A stretch of DNA of 64,000 bases from Deltaproteobacteria bacterium. Its GTDB lineage: Bacteria > Desulfobacterota > Desulfuromonadia > Geobacterales > Pseudopelobacteraceae. The translations under genes were made by a program, and so were the position numbers. The DNA lies in assembly GCA_016182975.1 (NCBI GenBank), contig JACPFJ010000005.1, positions 1 to 64,000 of the forward strand, written 5' to 3'. Below the pieces are notes generated by a model. It made no database searches and was not told the origin of the DNA. It saw only the letters and a list, made by a program, of their open reading frames with translations. Position 1 is the stretch's first letter. Each line of letters begins with the position of its first letter. Positions 50,054-58,976 of the stretch are shown piece after piece.

Positions 50054-51457
50054 ATGAATCAACGGGAAGGCTATACGGATGACGTCGTCAAAGGCTTCAT
50101 CACATGGAGCATAATTTGGGGGGTAGTGGCCGTGCTGCTGGGGGTGGTGATCTCGCTCCAGCTCGCCTTCCCTCAGCTCAACCTGCCACCGTACCTGACA
50201 TATGGACGGCTGCGCCCGATACATACCAATGCCGGCATCTTCGGCTGGGGGATCGGCAGCTTCATGGCCTTTTTCATCTTCATCACCCAGCGCCTGACCA
50301 AGACCAGGCTCTGGAGCCCGGGGCTGGCCAGGTTTCAGTTGTACCTGTTCAACGTGGTCATCGCCCTGGCAGCGCTCACCCTCATGCTAGGCTTCAATCG
50401 TTCCAAGGAGTACGCCGAGCTGGAATGGCCGGTGGCGCTGCTGGTGGTCGTCCTCTGGGTTATCTTCAGCATCAACATCATCATGACCATCATCAAACGC
50501 AAGGAAGAGCAGATGTACATCTCCCTCTGGTACATCATGGCTACCCTGGTGGGGGTGGCGGTCCTTTATCTCGTCAACAACGCCGCCATCCCCATTTCCC
50601 TGACCAAATCCTATTCGGCCTATGCCGGGGCCAACGATGCCAATGTCCAGTGGTGGTACGGCCACAATGCGGTGGCCATGGTACTGACCACGCCTCCCCT
50701 GGCGCTGTTCTACTACTTTCTGCCGAAATCAACGGGTGTGCCGATATACAGCCACCGCATGGGGATAATCGCCTTCTGGAGCCTGGTGTTCATGTACCTC
50801 TGGACCGGCGCCCATCATCTGCTCTGGACTCCGGTACCCGACTGGGTCCAGACCCTGGCCATGGCCTTTTCGGTGATGCTGATAGCCCCTTCCTGGGCGG
50901 CGGTGTTCAACGGCTACTTCTCCATGAACGGCCAATGGCACCAGATGCGGGAAAATTACCTGGTCAAGTTCCTCATCTTCGGCGTCACCTTTTACGGCCT
51001 CCAGACCCTCCAGGGTCCCTCCCAGGCGGTCAGGACCTTCTCAGCGTTTATCCACTACACCGATTGGATCCCAGGCCATGTCCACATGGGAACCCTCGGC
51101 TGGGTGTCGCTTATCCTGTTTGCCTCCATTTACTACACCGTACCGAAGATCTACGGCCGCGAGATCTACAGCGTCGGCCTGGTAAACCTCCATTTCTGGC
51201 TGGCGGTTGCCGGACAGTTGATCTTCTCCATTACCATGTGGGTTGCCGGAATCCAGCAGGCGGCCATGCTCCATGCGACCAACCCGGACGGGAGCCTCCA
51301 CTACAGCTTCATGGAAACCCTGGTGGAGATGTATCCCTACTGGCACGGCAGGGCGCTGGGGGGCATCATCTACTTCGCCAGCCTGCTGATCTTCGTCTAC
51401 AACATCGTAAAAACCGTGACTGCCGGCAAACCCGCCGCCGTTACGCAAAAAGCCTAG
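50054..51457 (+). CDS. ccoN: cbb3-type cytochrome c oxidase subunit I
   Basis: 467 residues and about twelve membrane helices, the heme b/b3-CuB subunit. HTNAGIFGWG gives the first low-spin heme His. WYGHNAVAMVLT carries the CuB His and, as is typical of cbb3, the cross-linking Tyr lies on another helix. GAHHLLWTPVPDW gives the next CuB ligands, and HYTDWIPGHVHMG the last heme ligands. The start has CAGGAGG seven bases upstream. ccoO follows after 13 bases. Confidence 0.95.
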   Translation: MNQREGYTDDVVKGFITWSIIWGVVAVLLGVVISLQLAFPQLNLPPYLTYGRLRPIHTNAGIFGWGIGSFMAFFIFITQRLTKTRLWSPGLARFQLYLFNVVIALAALTLMLGFNRSKEYAELEWPVALLVVVLWVIFSINIIMTIIKRKEEQMYISLWYIMATLVGVAVLYLVNNAAIPISLTKSYSAYAGANDANVQWWYGHNAVAMVLTTPPLALFYYFLPKSTGVPIYSHRMGIIAFWSLVFMYLWTGAHHLLWTPVPDWVQTLAMAFSVMLIAPSWAAVFNGYFSMNGQWHQMRENYLVKFLIFGVTFYGLQTLQGPSQAVRTFSAFIHYTDWIPGHVHMGTLGWVSLILFASIYYTVPKIYGREIYSVGLVNLHFWLAVAGQLIFSITMWVAGIQQAAMLHATNPDGSLHYSFMETLVEMYPYWHGRALGGIIYFASLLIFVYNIVKTVTAGKPAAVTQKA

Positions 51458-51470
51458 GAAAGGAGATGTC

Positions 51471-52331
51471 ATGCTAGAAAAGAAACCAATCATTTTCCTG
51501 CTCATTGCCACCGGTGTCATTCTGATCGGCACCGTGGTTACGATGATAGCTCCCTTCAAATGGATCAACGACCCGAAGTTGAAGATTGCCGAGGTCAAAC
51601 CCTATACCCCGTTGCAACTGGAGGGGAGAGACCTCTACATCCGTGAAGGGTGCAACAACTGCCATACCCAGACCGTCAGGCCGCTTCTGGCCGACGTGGA
51701 GCGCTACGGGGACTATTCCAAGGCTGGTGAATTCGTCTACGATCAGCCGCACCTGTGGGGGTCGCGCCGTACCGGCCCCGACCTGGCCCGCATCGGCGGC
51801 AAATACCCGGACGCCTGGCACTACAAGCATATGGCGGATCCCCAATCCATGGTGCCACGCTCCAACATGCCCAAGTACGCCTTCATGCAGCGTCCGCTGG
51901 ATGCAAGCCTGGCGGAACGGAAGATGAAAGCGCTCGGCTTTCCCTATAGCCAGGCCGAGCTCGATGCCCTCAAGGGGAAGAGCGAGATGGATGCCATGGT
52001 GGCCTATCTGCAGAAGCTCGGCAACGACATCCCCTGGCGCAAGGCGGCCCGGACCACGGTGGCTGGTGATATTAAGAACCCCTTCAGAGACGACAGGTCC
52101 GTCCTGGCGGAAGGGAAAAGCATCTACGACAAGGAGTGCGCACAGTGCCACGGCAACGATCTCAAGGGGGGAGTTGGTCCGTCACTGGCTGACCTGAAGC
52201 AATCCGAGGCCGACATGTTCAAAATAGTATTCAGCGGCAGCCCCGCCGGGGGAATGCCCGCATTCGGCGATATTCTCGGCAAGGAGCGGGTATGGAAGGT
52301 CGTCACGTACCTGAAATCCAGGGGGCATTGA
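51471..52331 (+). CDS. ccoO: CcoO-type cytochrome c subunit with an extra C-terminal heme domain
   Basis: 286 residues. A membrane anchor (about 7-27) is followed by a CcoO heme domain with CNNCH (61-65) and typical GDYSKAGEFVYDQPHLWGSR. A second class-I cytochrome c domain carries CAQCH (223-227) and a distal Met in GGMPAFGD. Ordinary CcoO has one heme and is shorter. The second domain appears to replace a heme missing from the CcoP-like subunit encoded nearby. Transcription continues into a small FixQ-like gene one base downstream. Confidence 0.9.
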   Translation: MLEKKPIIFLLIATGVILIGTVVTMIAPFKWINDPKLKIAEVKPYTPLQLEGRDLYIREGCNNCHTQTVRPLLADVERYGDYSKAGEFVYDQPHLWGSRRTGPDLARIGGKYPDAWHYKHMADPQSMVPRSNMPKYAFMQRPLDASLAERKMKALGFPYSQAELDALKGKSEMDAMVAYLQKLGNDIPWRKAARTTVAGDIKNPFRDDRSVLAEGKSIYDKECAQCHGNDLKGGVGPSLADLKQSEADMFKIVFSGSPAGGMPAFGDILGKERVWKVVTYLKSRGH

Positions 52332-52332
52332 T

Positions 52333-52473
52333 ATGGATCTGGCAAGCGGCTATTATCTGGGAGTGACGTTCCTGTTGTTTGCGGTGTTTGCCGCCATCGT
52401 GGCGAGGACCTACAGCAGGAAACAGCGGGAAAGAGGAGAGGCGCCGAAGTACCGCATGATGGATGACGATTGA
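52333..52473 (+). CDS. ccoQ: CcoQ/FixQ-like small membrane protein (46 aa)
   Basis: MDLASGYYLGVTFLLFAVFA begins with one membrane helix (about 5-24). It continues AIVARTYSRKQRERGEAPKY and ends RMMDDD. Position between ccoO and ccoP, size and topology match CcoQ, which stabilises the oxidase. The C-terminal PKYRMMDDD resembles the end of CcoS (PKYRMLDDD), suggesting an ancient duplication or shared motif. Confidence 0.8.
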   Translation: MDLASGYYLGVTFLLFAVFAAIVARTYSRKQRERGEAPKYRMMDDD

Positions 52474-52520
52474 AGCGGTCTGTTCCGCTACGCTCAACTC
52501 ACACACAGGAGGCTTTATCC

Positions 52521-53012
52521 ATGTCTGATGAACATAATGATTATGACGGGATCAGTTACCGGGCAGAAACGAAGTCACCGGCGGTGTTCAGGGCACTGCT
52601 CTGCATTCTGGTGGCATGGGGCGTCTGTTTCATAGGCTATTACCTTTTCAGCGGTTGGAGCTCCGAAGCGGAATTTGCTCAAAAGAGACAGGCCAAACAG
52701 CAGCAGCAGTCGCTTCAGCCCGCCATGGGGGGGACTCCGTCGGCGGTTCCCCTGAAAGAGGGCAAGAGGGACGAGTATATAGCCATGGGCAAAAAGGAGT
52801 TTGGCGAGCGCTGTGCGGCCTGCCACGGCGCCGATGGCAAGGGAGCCATCGGCACGGACCTCACACGTCCCGATTATAAATACGGCAGGAGTGAACAGGC
52901 AATTGCCCAGAGCATAACCGAGGGACGCCCAGGCGGCATGCCCTCTTTCAAGAACGACCTTTCCCATGAGAAGATTGAAGGATTGGTAGCATTCATACTA
53001 TCCCTGAAATAG
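52521..53012 (+). CDS. ccoP: CcoP-like subunit with a single heme
   Basis: 163 residues. An N-terminal DYDGISYRAETKSP leads into one membrane helix (24-44), as in CcoP. A Gln-rich linker (56-65) and one cytochrome c domain follow with CAACH (98-102), GAIGTDLTRPDY and MPSFKNDL (distal Met). Standard CcoP has two heme domains and is nearly twice this length. AGGAGG precedes the chosen ATG; the gap to the FixQ-like gene is 47 bases. It probably accepts electrons from a soluble cytochrome. Confidence 0.88.
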   Translation: MSDEHNDYDGISYRAETKSPAVFRALLCILVAWGVCFIGYYLFSGWSSEAEFAQKRQAKQQQQSLQPAMGGTPSAVPLKEGKRDEYIAMGKKEFGERCAACHGADGKGAIGTDLTRPDYKYGRSEQAIAQSITEGRPGGMPSFKNDLSHEKIEGLVAFILSLK

Positions 53013-53062
53013 ACTCCATTCAGCCGTGCTCACACCGCAGTCGCTGATTATTCGGTTACACT

Positions 53063-54277
53063 ATGCCGCTCTCCCGGATCGCACCGAAACGAAAACTGGT
53101 TCAATGGCTCTTCACCCTTCTTATACTCGGGTTACCATTTGTACGGATGGGTGGAGAGTCTCTGCTCCGCCTTGATGCGGCGTCCCGCACGCTGTTCTTT
53201 TTCGGTACGGGCATCCGCATCGAGGAGTTTTATCTCTTTCTGATCGCCGTCCTGATCCTTGTTTTTGTTTTCCTGTTCTTCACCATGGTCTTCGGCAGGG
53301 TCTGGTGCGGATGGTTCTGCCCGCAGACCACGGTCTCCGACCTGGTCGAATTCCTGGACCGGAAGATTGCCTCCCTCCTCCCCGGAAACCTGTTGCCCGG
53401 AATACTCAGGCAGGTTTGCTATCTGCTGCTCTCCTTTCTCATCTCCGCAAACCTGATCTGGTATTTCATTCCACCATCCGAGCTCCTGCGGCGCCTGCTG
53501 AGCGGCGAAATCGGCATGGTGGCCGGCACCACCCTTGTCACGCTCTTTTTTCTGCTCTATTTCGACATCGTTCAGATCCGGCGCACGTTCTGCAAGACAG
53601 TCTGCCCCTACGGCCGTATCCAGCTTCTGACCATGGACCGCAACACCCTGACCCTGGAATTCGACCCCGGCCTGAAGGTGATGTGCACCGGTTGCGCCTC
53701 ATGCAAGAGGGTCTGCCCCATGGGAATAGATATCAGGGAGGGGCTCCAGATAGAATGCGTCAATTGCGGCAAATGTCTCGACGCCTGCCGGGACGTCATG
53801 GCAAAGCGTGGCAGGGAGGGGCTGATCCACTATACCTTCGGCCAAACCGCGGAGGGCGGAGGACGCCCCCTGAACGGCAGATCCATGCTGCTGGCCGGGA
53901 TCACCATCGCTCTCTGCGCACTCATGGCCGCCGGTATTGCGACTCGCGCCCAGGCAACCATCAAGATTCAGCGCGGCGGCAACGGCGAGGTCAGGCTGCT
54001 TCCGGGAGGAGGGGTTATAAACTTCTTTACCGCCTATATCGAAAACCGGTCGGCGCGGGCGGCATCCTTCGCGATTTCCCTCCCCTCCCCGCCAGGTATC
54101 AAGGTGGATCTGCTTGGGCCGGTCACGGGCATCCGCGTGCAGCCCAATGCCAACCGGCGGATCGATTTCATTGTTCGGGTGACGCCGGTACCCCCCTCAT
54201 CCCGTAGTCTGGATCTCCACCTGATGCGCGCAGGCAGGTCGCTTTCGGTCACGCCAGTGACACTCTTGGTAAAATAG
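53063..54277 (+). CDS. ccoG: CcoG (FixG) cytochrome oxidase accessory protein
   Basis: 404 residues. Four or five membrane helices surround GRVWCGWFCPQTTVSDLVEF and RRTFCKTVCPYGR. Two 4Fe-4S sites lie in CTGCASCKRVCPMGID and CVNCGKCLDACRD. The C-terminal half is an Ig-like periplasmic domain. CcoG reduces Cu(II) for cbb3 assembly in known cases. It follows the oxidase structural genes and precedes fixH by nine bases. Confidence 0.93.
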   Translation: MPLSRIAPKRKLVQWLFTLLILGLPFVRMGGESLLRLDAASRTLFFFGTGIRIEEFYLFLIAVLILVFVFLFFTMVFGRVWCGWFCPQTTVSDLVEFLDRKIASLLPGNLLPGILRQVCYLLLSFLISANLIWYFIPPSELLRRLLSGEIGMVAGTTLVTLFFLLYFDIVQIRRTFCKTVCPYGRIQLLTMDRNTLTLEFDPGLKVMCTGCASCKRVCPMGIDIREGLQIECVNCGKCLDACRDVMAKRGREGLIHYTFGQTAEGGGRPLNGRSMLLAGITIALCALMAAGIATRAQATIKIQRGGNGEVRLLPGGGVINFFTAYIENRSARAASFAISLPSPPGIKVDLLGPVTGIRVQPNANRRIDFIVRVTPVPPSSRSLDLHLMRAGRSLSVTPVTLLVK

Positions 54278-54286
54278 GGGATGCCG

Positions 54287-54748
54287 ATGAATAATAGACA
54301 AAGAGATACGGGCCGCTTCTGGAAACGTGCCATTGCGGGGCTGTTCGTCCTGTTCTGCGCGGCAATGGTCATGAGTTTCGGTATTGCCGCACGAAAGGTC
54401 AGCAGGGTGGTGGATAAGGATTACTACAGCCACGGCCTCCATTACGGGGAGAGCCGAAACCGTGCCGATGAGGCCGCTGCCGGATGGAGCATGACCGCCA
54501 CACTGGCCGGGGGGCGGCTTCAGCTCCGCGTACGCGATGCCTCCGGCGCACCGCTCGGCGGCGGCATGGTGCTCTTCGACATGGAGCCCAACGGTTCCGG
54601 CAAAAAGGCCACCCTTATCCTGGTCGAGACCGCCCCCGGAACCTACCTGGCGCCGCAACCGGCGGGCGCCTGGAGCGAACTGCGCGGAACCATGCGTGTC
54701 ACCCGCGGCGCTGCCGCCATACATGAAAAAATGGTGTTTTTCAATTGA
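54287..54748 (+). CDS. fixH: FixH family protein
   Basis: 153 residues. One membrane helix (about 16-36) is followed by VVDKDYYSHGLHYGESRNRA, the family's signature, and a periplasmic beta-sandwich with GGMVLFDMEPNGSGKKATLI. FixH/CcoH helps the oxidase subunits assemble. The ATG at 54287 is chosen because AGGGG sits six bases upstream; an ATG six bases earlier touches that site. It ends the cbb3 cluster, which lacks a clear terminator afterwards. Confidence 0.88.
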   Translation: MNNRQRDTGRFWKRAIAGLFVLFCAAMVMSFGIAARKVSRVVDKDYYSHGLHYGESRNRADEAAAGWSMTATLAGGRLQLRVRDASGAPLGGGMVLFDMEPNGSGKKATLILVETAPGTYLAPQPAGAWSELRGTMRVTRGAAAIHEKMVFFN

Positions 54749-54840
54749 TACAATTAGCGATCCTCGTTGTAACGGCTGGGATTTTATCGTATAAACCGCA
54801 AAAAAACAACATATCGGAAAACTGAATTACCCCCCCTCAC

Positions 54841-54869
54841 TTGACACGTGCCCACATCCGATGTATATA
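54841..54869 (+). promoter_or_regulatory. Strong sigma-70 promoter before the lytic transglycosylase
   Basis: TTGACA, exactly 17 bases, then TATATA: a consensus-like promoter. The start site would be near 54876, so the hairpin element at 54890 is in the 5' leader of the transcript. Confidence 0.75.
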
Positions 54870-54889
54870 GTTTGCCAGTATGCGCGAGC

Positions 54890-54933
54890 CCATCCAGAGT
54901 CCCGGACCACCGGGACTTTGGCGTTTCAGTGGC
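54890..54933 (+). ncRNA. Leader RNA hairpin with conserved tail, copy 2
   Basis: AGTCCCGG-ACCA-CCGGGACT is followed by TTGGCGTTTCAG and GGCA. The element at 45731-45774 has the same layout (a changed but still paired stem, then TTTGGCGTTTCAG and GGCA). Stem bases differ in a compensating way between copies while the tail is identical, which points to a structured RNA. The ligand or partner is unknown. The transglycosylase ATG lies about 100 bases further on. Confidence 0.45.
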
Positions 54934-55034
54934 AAATAAATCACGAAAGGAGTTTCCGGCCGGATTTCAACTGCATCTTCCCCTGGCGTTCACGCCGCTC
55001 CGGCAAAGCCGACACAACCGAACCCAATCCTATT

Positions 55035-55682
55035 ATGAGAAAACTACTCATCAGTGCATCGTCGCTGCTGCTTCTGGCAGCCTGCGAAAACGCAGCGCTC
55101 AAGAAGGCCGAGCAGCCAGTCATGGCCACCGTATCGTCGGAATCGCCGCTCGACCGGGAGATCAAGGGTCTTCTGGAAAAAGGGGTCTCCATGAGCGAGC
55201 GCAAACAGCAGGTGTCAGCCATCGAGGCCTCTTTCCTGCGCCGCACCACCCCCGAACGCGCCCGTCAACTGGCGGCGCTCTGTTTTACCAAAACACTCGG
55301 GACTCCCTTCATGCCCTTCGACCTGGCGGAGATCGCCCTGGCGGAAACCGGCGGAAACCGCCTCTCGGCGGGCGCGGTTTCCTCCAAGGGCGCACTGGGC
55401 GTCTGGCAGTTGATGCCCCACCGCGCAAAAAGCCACGGCTATTCCCCTCAGGATATGGAGAACGACGAAAAATGCGCCGAGGCGGCCGTGCGCGAATTGT
55501 ACACCAAGCTCGAAATGGCCCAGGGCAATCTGAACCGGGCCAAAAAGCTCTACTGCGGGCAGGGTCCACAGGCCGAAATGTACCTGCGCAAGATCCACAA
55601 GCTTCGCCGGGAGATGCTGGCAGAACTAAAACGCCAGACCGAACTCCTGGCAATGGGCGAAGACGGGACACGGACCCGCTGA
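55035..55682 (+). CDS. Lytic transglycosylase lipoprotein
   Basis: 215 residues. The signal ends in the lipobox LAAC (C17), so the mature protein is lipid-anchored. A soluble lytic transglycosylase-type domain follows: LAETGGNRLSAGAVSSKGAL and GVWQLMPHRAKSHGYS, with E in ALAETGG the probable catalytic residue, and an acidic NDEKCAEAAVRELY helix. It would cut glycan strands of peptidoglycan. A consensus promoter and a leader RNA element precede it. The chosen start begins MRKLLISASS; longer frames lack a signal peptide. Confidence 0.85.
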   Translation: MRKLLISASSLLLLAACENAALKKAEQPVMATVSSESPLDREIKGLLEKGVSMSERKQQVSAIEASFLRRTTPERARQLAALCFTKTLGTPFMPFDLAEIALAETGGNRLSAGAVSSKGALGVWQLMPHRAKSHGYSPQDMENDEKCAEAAVRELYTKLEMAQGNLNRAKKLYCGQGPQAEMYLRKIHKLRREMLAELKRQTELLAMGEDGTRTR

Positions 55683-55753
55683 TGCGCCGCCGCTTTCGCG
55701 ACCTGTCTGCTGGCGCCCCCGACCGGCCTGAAAGGTCTTTTCTTCTTGATAAC

Positions 55754-55789
55754 AAAGCCGCCGCTCTGCTATAGTTTGGCGGCTTTTTT
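55754..55789. terminator. Terminator between transglycosylase and chemoreceptor genes
   Basis: AAAGCCGCC and GGCGGCTTT pair around a 13-base loop, followed by a T run (TTTTTT). It ends the transglycosylase transcript, before the methyl-accepting protein gene's own control region. Confidence 0.85.
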
Positions 55790-55827
55790 CATGTTAATCA
55801 ATTCTCGCCTCACAAGGAGTCCGATCC

Positions 55828-57987
55828 GTGACGAGGACCTCGTCTCCGCAAGGAGGTCAAAGTCTGACCCTGCGCACCAAGATGGTGCTGCTGTCCGCAG
55901 CGGCGTTTGCCGGCATGCTGATGGTGACCGCCATCTGCCTCTTCCTCGTTAACGAGGTCGGAATCGGCGGTACCGCCTACAAGACCATCATAAACAACAA
56001 GAACACCCTGGAAAACATCGCCCTCCTCAAATCCGACCTTTTCCAGATCAACAGTGAAGTGCACAACTTCATGGTCGATACCGATAAAGGGGCCAGGGTC
56101 AAACAGATCAACAGCATCAAGGAACTGTCAGGCGCGATCGACCGTAAGTTCGGCATCGTGCTGGCGTCGGTCGAGTCGCCCGCCAAACGGGGGGCCATCG
56201 ACAAGGCCGTGGCCATCTGGGGCGAATACAAAAAGACGCTGATCGAAGAGGTTCTGCCGGCCGCCGGCAATGGGAACGCGCTCAGGGCTCACTCCCTGAT
56301 GACCGGTATCCAGGCCCAGCGCTTCGGCATCTTCAGCAAGACCGTGGCAACGATGGTCGACGACATCCGTCGGGATGTCAAACAGACCGAGGAGACGGTG
56401 TCCGCCGGCATCCGCACCAAAATCCTCGTCTCGGTGCTGATAACCCTGCTCGTCATCGGCCTCATCGCGCTCTTTTCCATCTTCATAACCAAATCCATCA
56501 CCACGCCCCTCAGGGCCTGCGTCGAGTTTGCCCGTACAGTTGCCGCCGGCCGGCTGGACACCCGCCTCGACATCACCACCGGCAGCGAAATCGGCGACCT
56601 GGCCACCGCCATGAACGTCATGGCCGAAAATCTGAACAGCATGTTCGCGCGGGTCAGTTCCGTCTCCGACGTCCTCATCTCCATCGACAACAACATAGAA
56701 AGGGCCTCCCGCCATGTAGTCACCTCCGCCCGTCTCCAGGAGAGCGCCGTTGGCGAGACCTCCCAGGCGGTGAAACATATCAACGAATCGGTCAGCGATG
56801 TGTCCGAGGGTATCGACAAACTCTCCTCATCGGCCTCCGAGACATCCAGCTCGATCCTCGAAATGGCCGCCAGCATCGAGGAAGTGGCCATGAACGCGGA
56901 CAAGCTGGGAGAGTCGGTGAATGAGGTCAGCTCCTCGGTCATCGAGATGGCCGCCTCCATCAAGGAGATCGGCACAAGCATCGTCAACCTCCTGGACGCC
57001 TCCAGCACCACGGCCTCATCCATTGCCGAGATGGATGCCACCATCAAGCAGGTGGAAAAGAACGCCATGGATACCTCCTCCATCTCCGAGGGGGTCAAAC
57101 TCGACGCCGAAACCGGCAAGAAGGCGGTTGAAGAGGCCATCGCCGGGATGCAGGCCATCCGCACGTCGTCACACATCACCGCCGAGGTGATCGAAAACCT
57201 GTCGCTCAGGGCGAACGACATCGGCGCCATCCTGTCGGTAATCGACGAGGTGGCCGAACAGACGAATCTGCTGGCCCTCAACGCCGCCATCATTGCCGCC
57301 CAGGCAGGAGAGCACGGCAAGGGTTTCGCCGTTGTGGCCGACGAGATCCGCGAGCTGGCGGAACGCACCAGCAGCTCAACCCGTGAGATCGGCACCGTCA
57401 TCCAGGGGGTCCAGGATGAGACCCGGCGCGCCGTGAGCGCCATCAGCCAGGCCGAGGAGAGCATCACCGAGGGGGAGAAACTCTCCCAACGCTCCGGCGC
57501 GGCCCTGGAAAAGATCGTCAGCGGGGTGCAGAAGGCGAGCATCCAGGTACACGAGATCGCCCGCGCCACCGTGGAGCAGGCCCGCGGCAGCCAGAGCATC
57601 AGGGAGGCCATGGAGCGGGTCGAGGAGATGGTCGGCCAGATCGCCAATTCGTCACTCGAGCATTCACGCGGCAGCGACCTGATCACATCGGCGGTTGAGC
57701 GCATGAAGAACCTGACGATGCAGGTACGCACCTCGACCCGCGAACAGAGCCGCGCCAGCGGATTGATCGCCCGCTCTACCGAGGATATCATCACCATGAT
57801 CGACCAGATCCGGGAGGCATGTAACTCCCAGGTGAAGAGCAGCGCCATGATTTCCAAGGCGGTCGTCAACATCCAGGTGTCATCCAACTCGAACTCCGAG
57901 GCCGCCAAGGTGATGGAAGGCTCTGTCACCGGCCTCTCAAAGCAGATCGAGTACCTGGAAAAGGAGATGTCGGGCTTCAAGGTCTGA
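55828..57987 (+). CDS. Methyl-accepting chemotaxis protein
   Basis: 719 residues. TM1 (about 18-38) and TM2 (about 194-217) flank a four-helix-type periplasmic sensor of about 150 residues. A HAMP domain (218-270) leads into a long cytoplasmic signalling rod with the hairpin tip [20 protein letters not shown] and [20 protein letters not shown]. The ligand is unknown. The rod is long and carries many Ser/Ala heptads. The start is GTG, with AAGGAG nine bases upstream. trpA follows after 37 bases but is unrelated. Confidence 0.93.
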   Translation: MTRTSSPQGGQSLTLRTKMVLLSAAAFAGMLMVTAICLFLVNEVGIGGTAYKTIINNKNTLENIALLKSDLFQINSEVHNFMVDTDKGARVKQINSIKELSGAIDRKFGIVLASVESPAKRGAIDKAVAIWGEYKKTLIEEVLPAAGNGNALRAHSLMTGIQAQRFGIFSKTVATMVDDIRRDVKQTEETVSAGIRTKILVSVLITLLVIGLIALFSIFITKSITTPLRACVEFARTVAAGRLDTRLDITTGSEIGDLATAMNVMAENLNSMFARVSSVSDVLISIDNNIERASRHVVTSARLQESAVGETSQAVKHINESVSDVSEGIDKLSSSASETSSSILEMAASIEEVAMNADKLGESVNEVSSSVIEMAASIKEIGTSIVNLLDASSTTASSIAEMDATIKQVEKNAMDTSSISEGVKLDAETGKKAVEEAIAGMQAIRTSSHITAEVIENLSLRANDIGAILSVIDEVAEQTNLLALNAAIIAAQAGEHGKGFAVVADEIRELAERTSSSTREIGTVIQGVQDETRRAVSAISQAEESITEGEKLSQRSGAALEKIVSGVQKASIQVHEIARATVEQARGSQSIREAMERVEEMVGQIANSSLEHSRGSDLITSAVERMKNLTMQVRTSTREQSRASGLIARSTEDIITMIDQIREACNSQVKSSAMISKAVVNIQVSSNSNSEAAKVMEGSVTGLSKQIEYLEKEMSGFKV

Positions 57988-58024
57988 TGTCCGCTCCACT
58001 CAATCAACCCTTCACGGATATTCT

Positions 58025-58825
58025 ATGGACAGGCTGACTCAGCGTTTCACAACCATCGGAAAGCGCAAAGGCAAGGCACTGGTGACCTTCATCACCGCCG
58101 GCGACCCTGATCTCGCCACCACGGCGGACATGATCCACCTGCTGGAGGAGGCCGGCGCCGATATCATCGAACTCGGCATGCCCTTTTCCGACCCGATGGC
58201 CGACGGCCCCACCATCCAGCTCTCATCGGAGCGGGCCCTGGCCGCCGGCACCACCCTGGAGGGGATCCTGGCCACGGTCCGCACGGTCCGCTCCACCTCC
58301 ACCATCCCGATCATCCTGATGGGCTACCTCAACCCGGTCCATGCATACGGATATGAACGCTTCGCCCGCGATGCCGCCGAGGCGGGCGTGGACGGTGTCC
58401 TGCTGGTGGACATGCCGCCCGAGGAGTCGGACGGTTTTCTGCAAGCCGCCAACAGCCACGGATTGAAGGTGATCTTCCTGCTCACCCCCACCTCCGACAA
58501 GGCCCGCATCGCCACGGTGGCCGAACTGGGGAGGGGCTTTGTCTACTACGTGACCGTCACCGGCGTAACCGGCGCCCGCCAGGAGGTATCCGCCACTCTT
58601 GCCGCGGAACTGGGGAGGGTACGCAAAAAGATCCGCCTTCCCATCATGGCCGGCTTCGGCGTCTCGACCCCGGAGCAGGCCGCCGACGTGGCCGCCCTGG
58701 CCGACGGCGTCGTGGTGGGCAGCGCCATTGTCAGGCTCTTCCAGCAGCATTCCGGCAAAAGGCTGAGAGAGGAACTCAAGCGTTTCGTCAGCAGCCTCAA
58801 GCAGGCGATCTCCAACGAGTTTTGA
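58025..58825 (+). CDS. trpA: Tryptophan synthase alpha subunit
   Basis: 266 residues forming the TIM barrel that splits indole-glycerol phosphate to indole. Catalytic E49 and D60 lie in [20 protein letters not shown]. Loop [10 protein letters not shown] and [10 protein letters not shown] bind the phosphate. trpB and the other trp genes are not in this window upstream; the chemoreceptor gene separates it from them. It heads the trpA-accD-folC-lptD order typical of Geobacteraceae. Confidence 0.95.
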   Translation: MDRLTQRFTTIGKRKGKALVTFITAGDPDLATTADMIHLLEEAGADIIELGMPFSDPMADGPTIQLSSERALAAGTTLEGILATVRTVRSTSTIPIILMGYLNPVHAYGYERFARDAAEAGVDGVLLVDMPPEESDGFLQAANSHGLKVIFLLTPTSDKARIATVAELGRGFVYYVTVTGVTGARQEVSATLAAELGRVRKKIRLPIMAGFGVSTPEQAADVAALADGVVVGSAIVRLFQQHSGKRLREELKRFVSSLKQAISNEF

Positions 58826-58882
58826 GTTTTGGGTTTTGAGTTTTTGGTTAGAACTCAAAACTCATAACTCATGACTCATAGC
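58817..58882. repeat. GAGTTTT / AAAACTC inverted repeat after trpA
   Basis: Repeats of GAGTTTT(GG) on the left and AACTCA(AAACTC), CATAACTC, CATGACTC on the right form a loose palindrome covering the trpA stop. It may end the trpA transcript. The structure parallels the GAGGTTC palindrome after lptD: a short word repeated, then its complement. Confidence 0.7.
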
Positions 58883-58976
58883 TCCGTAAGCTTGACACCC
58901 GGCGGCATTTCTGCTACCAAGCTGCTTCACTTGCGATAAACATTTTCAGTCACACTAAAATACATGAGGTTCAACC

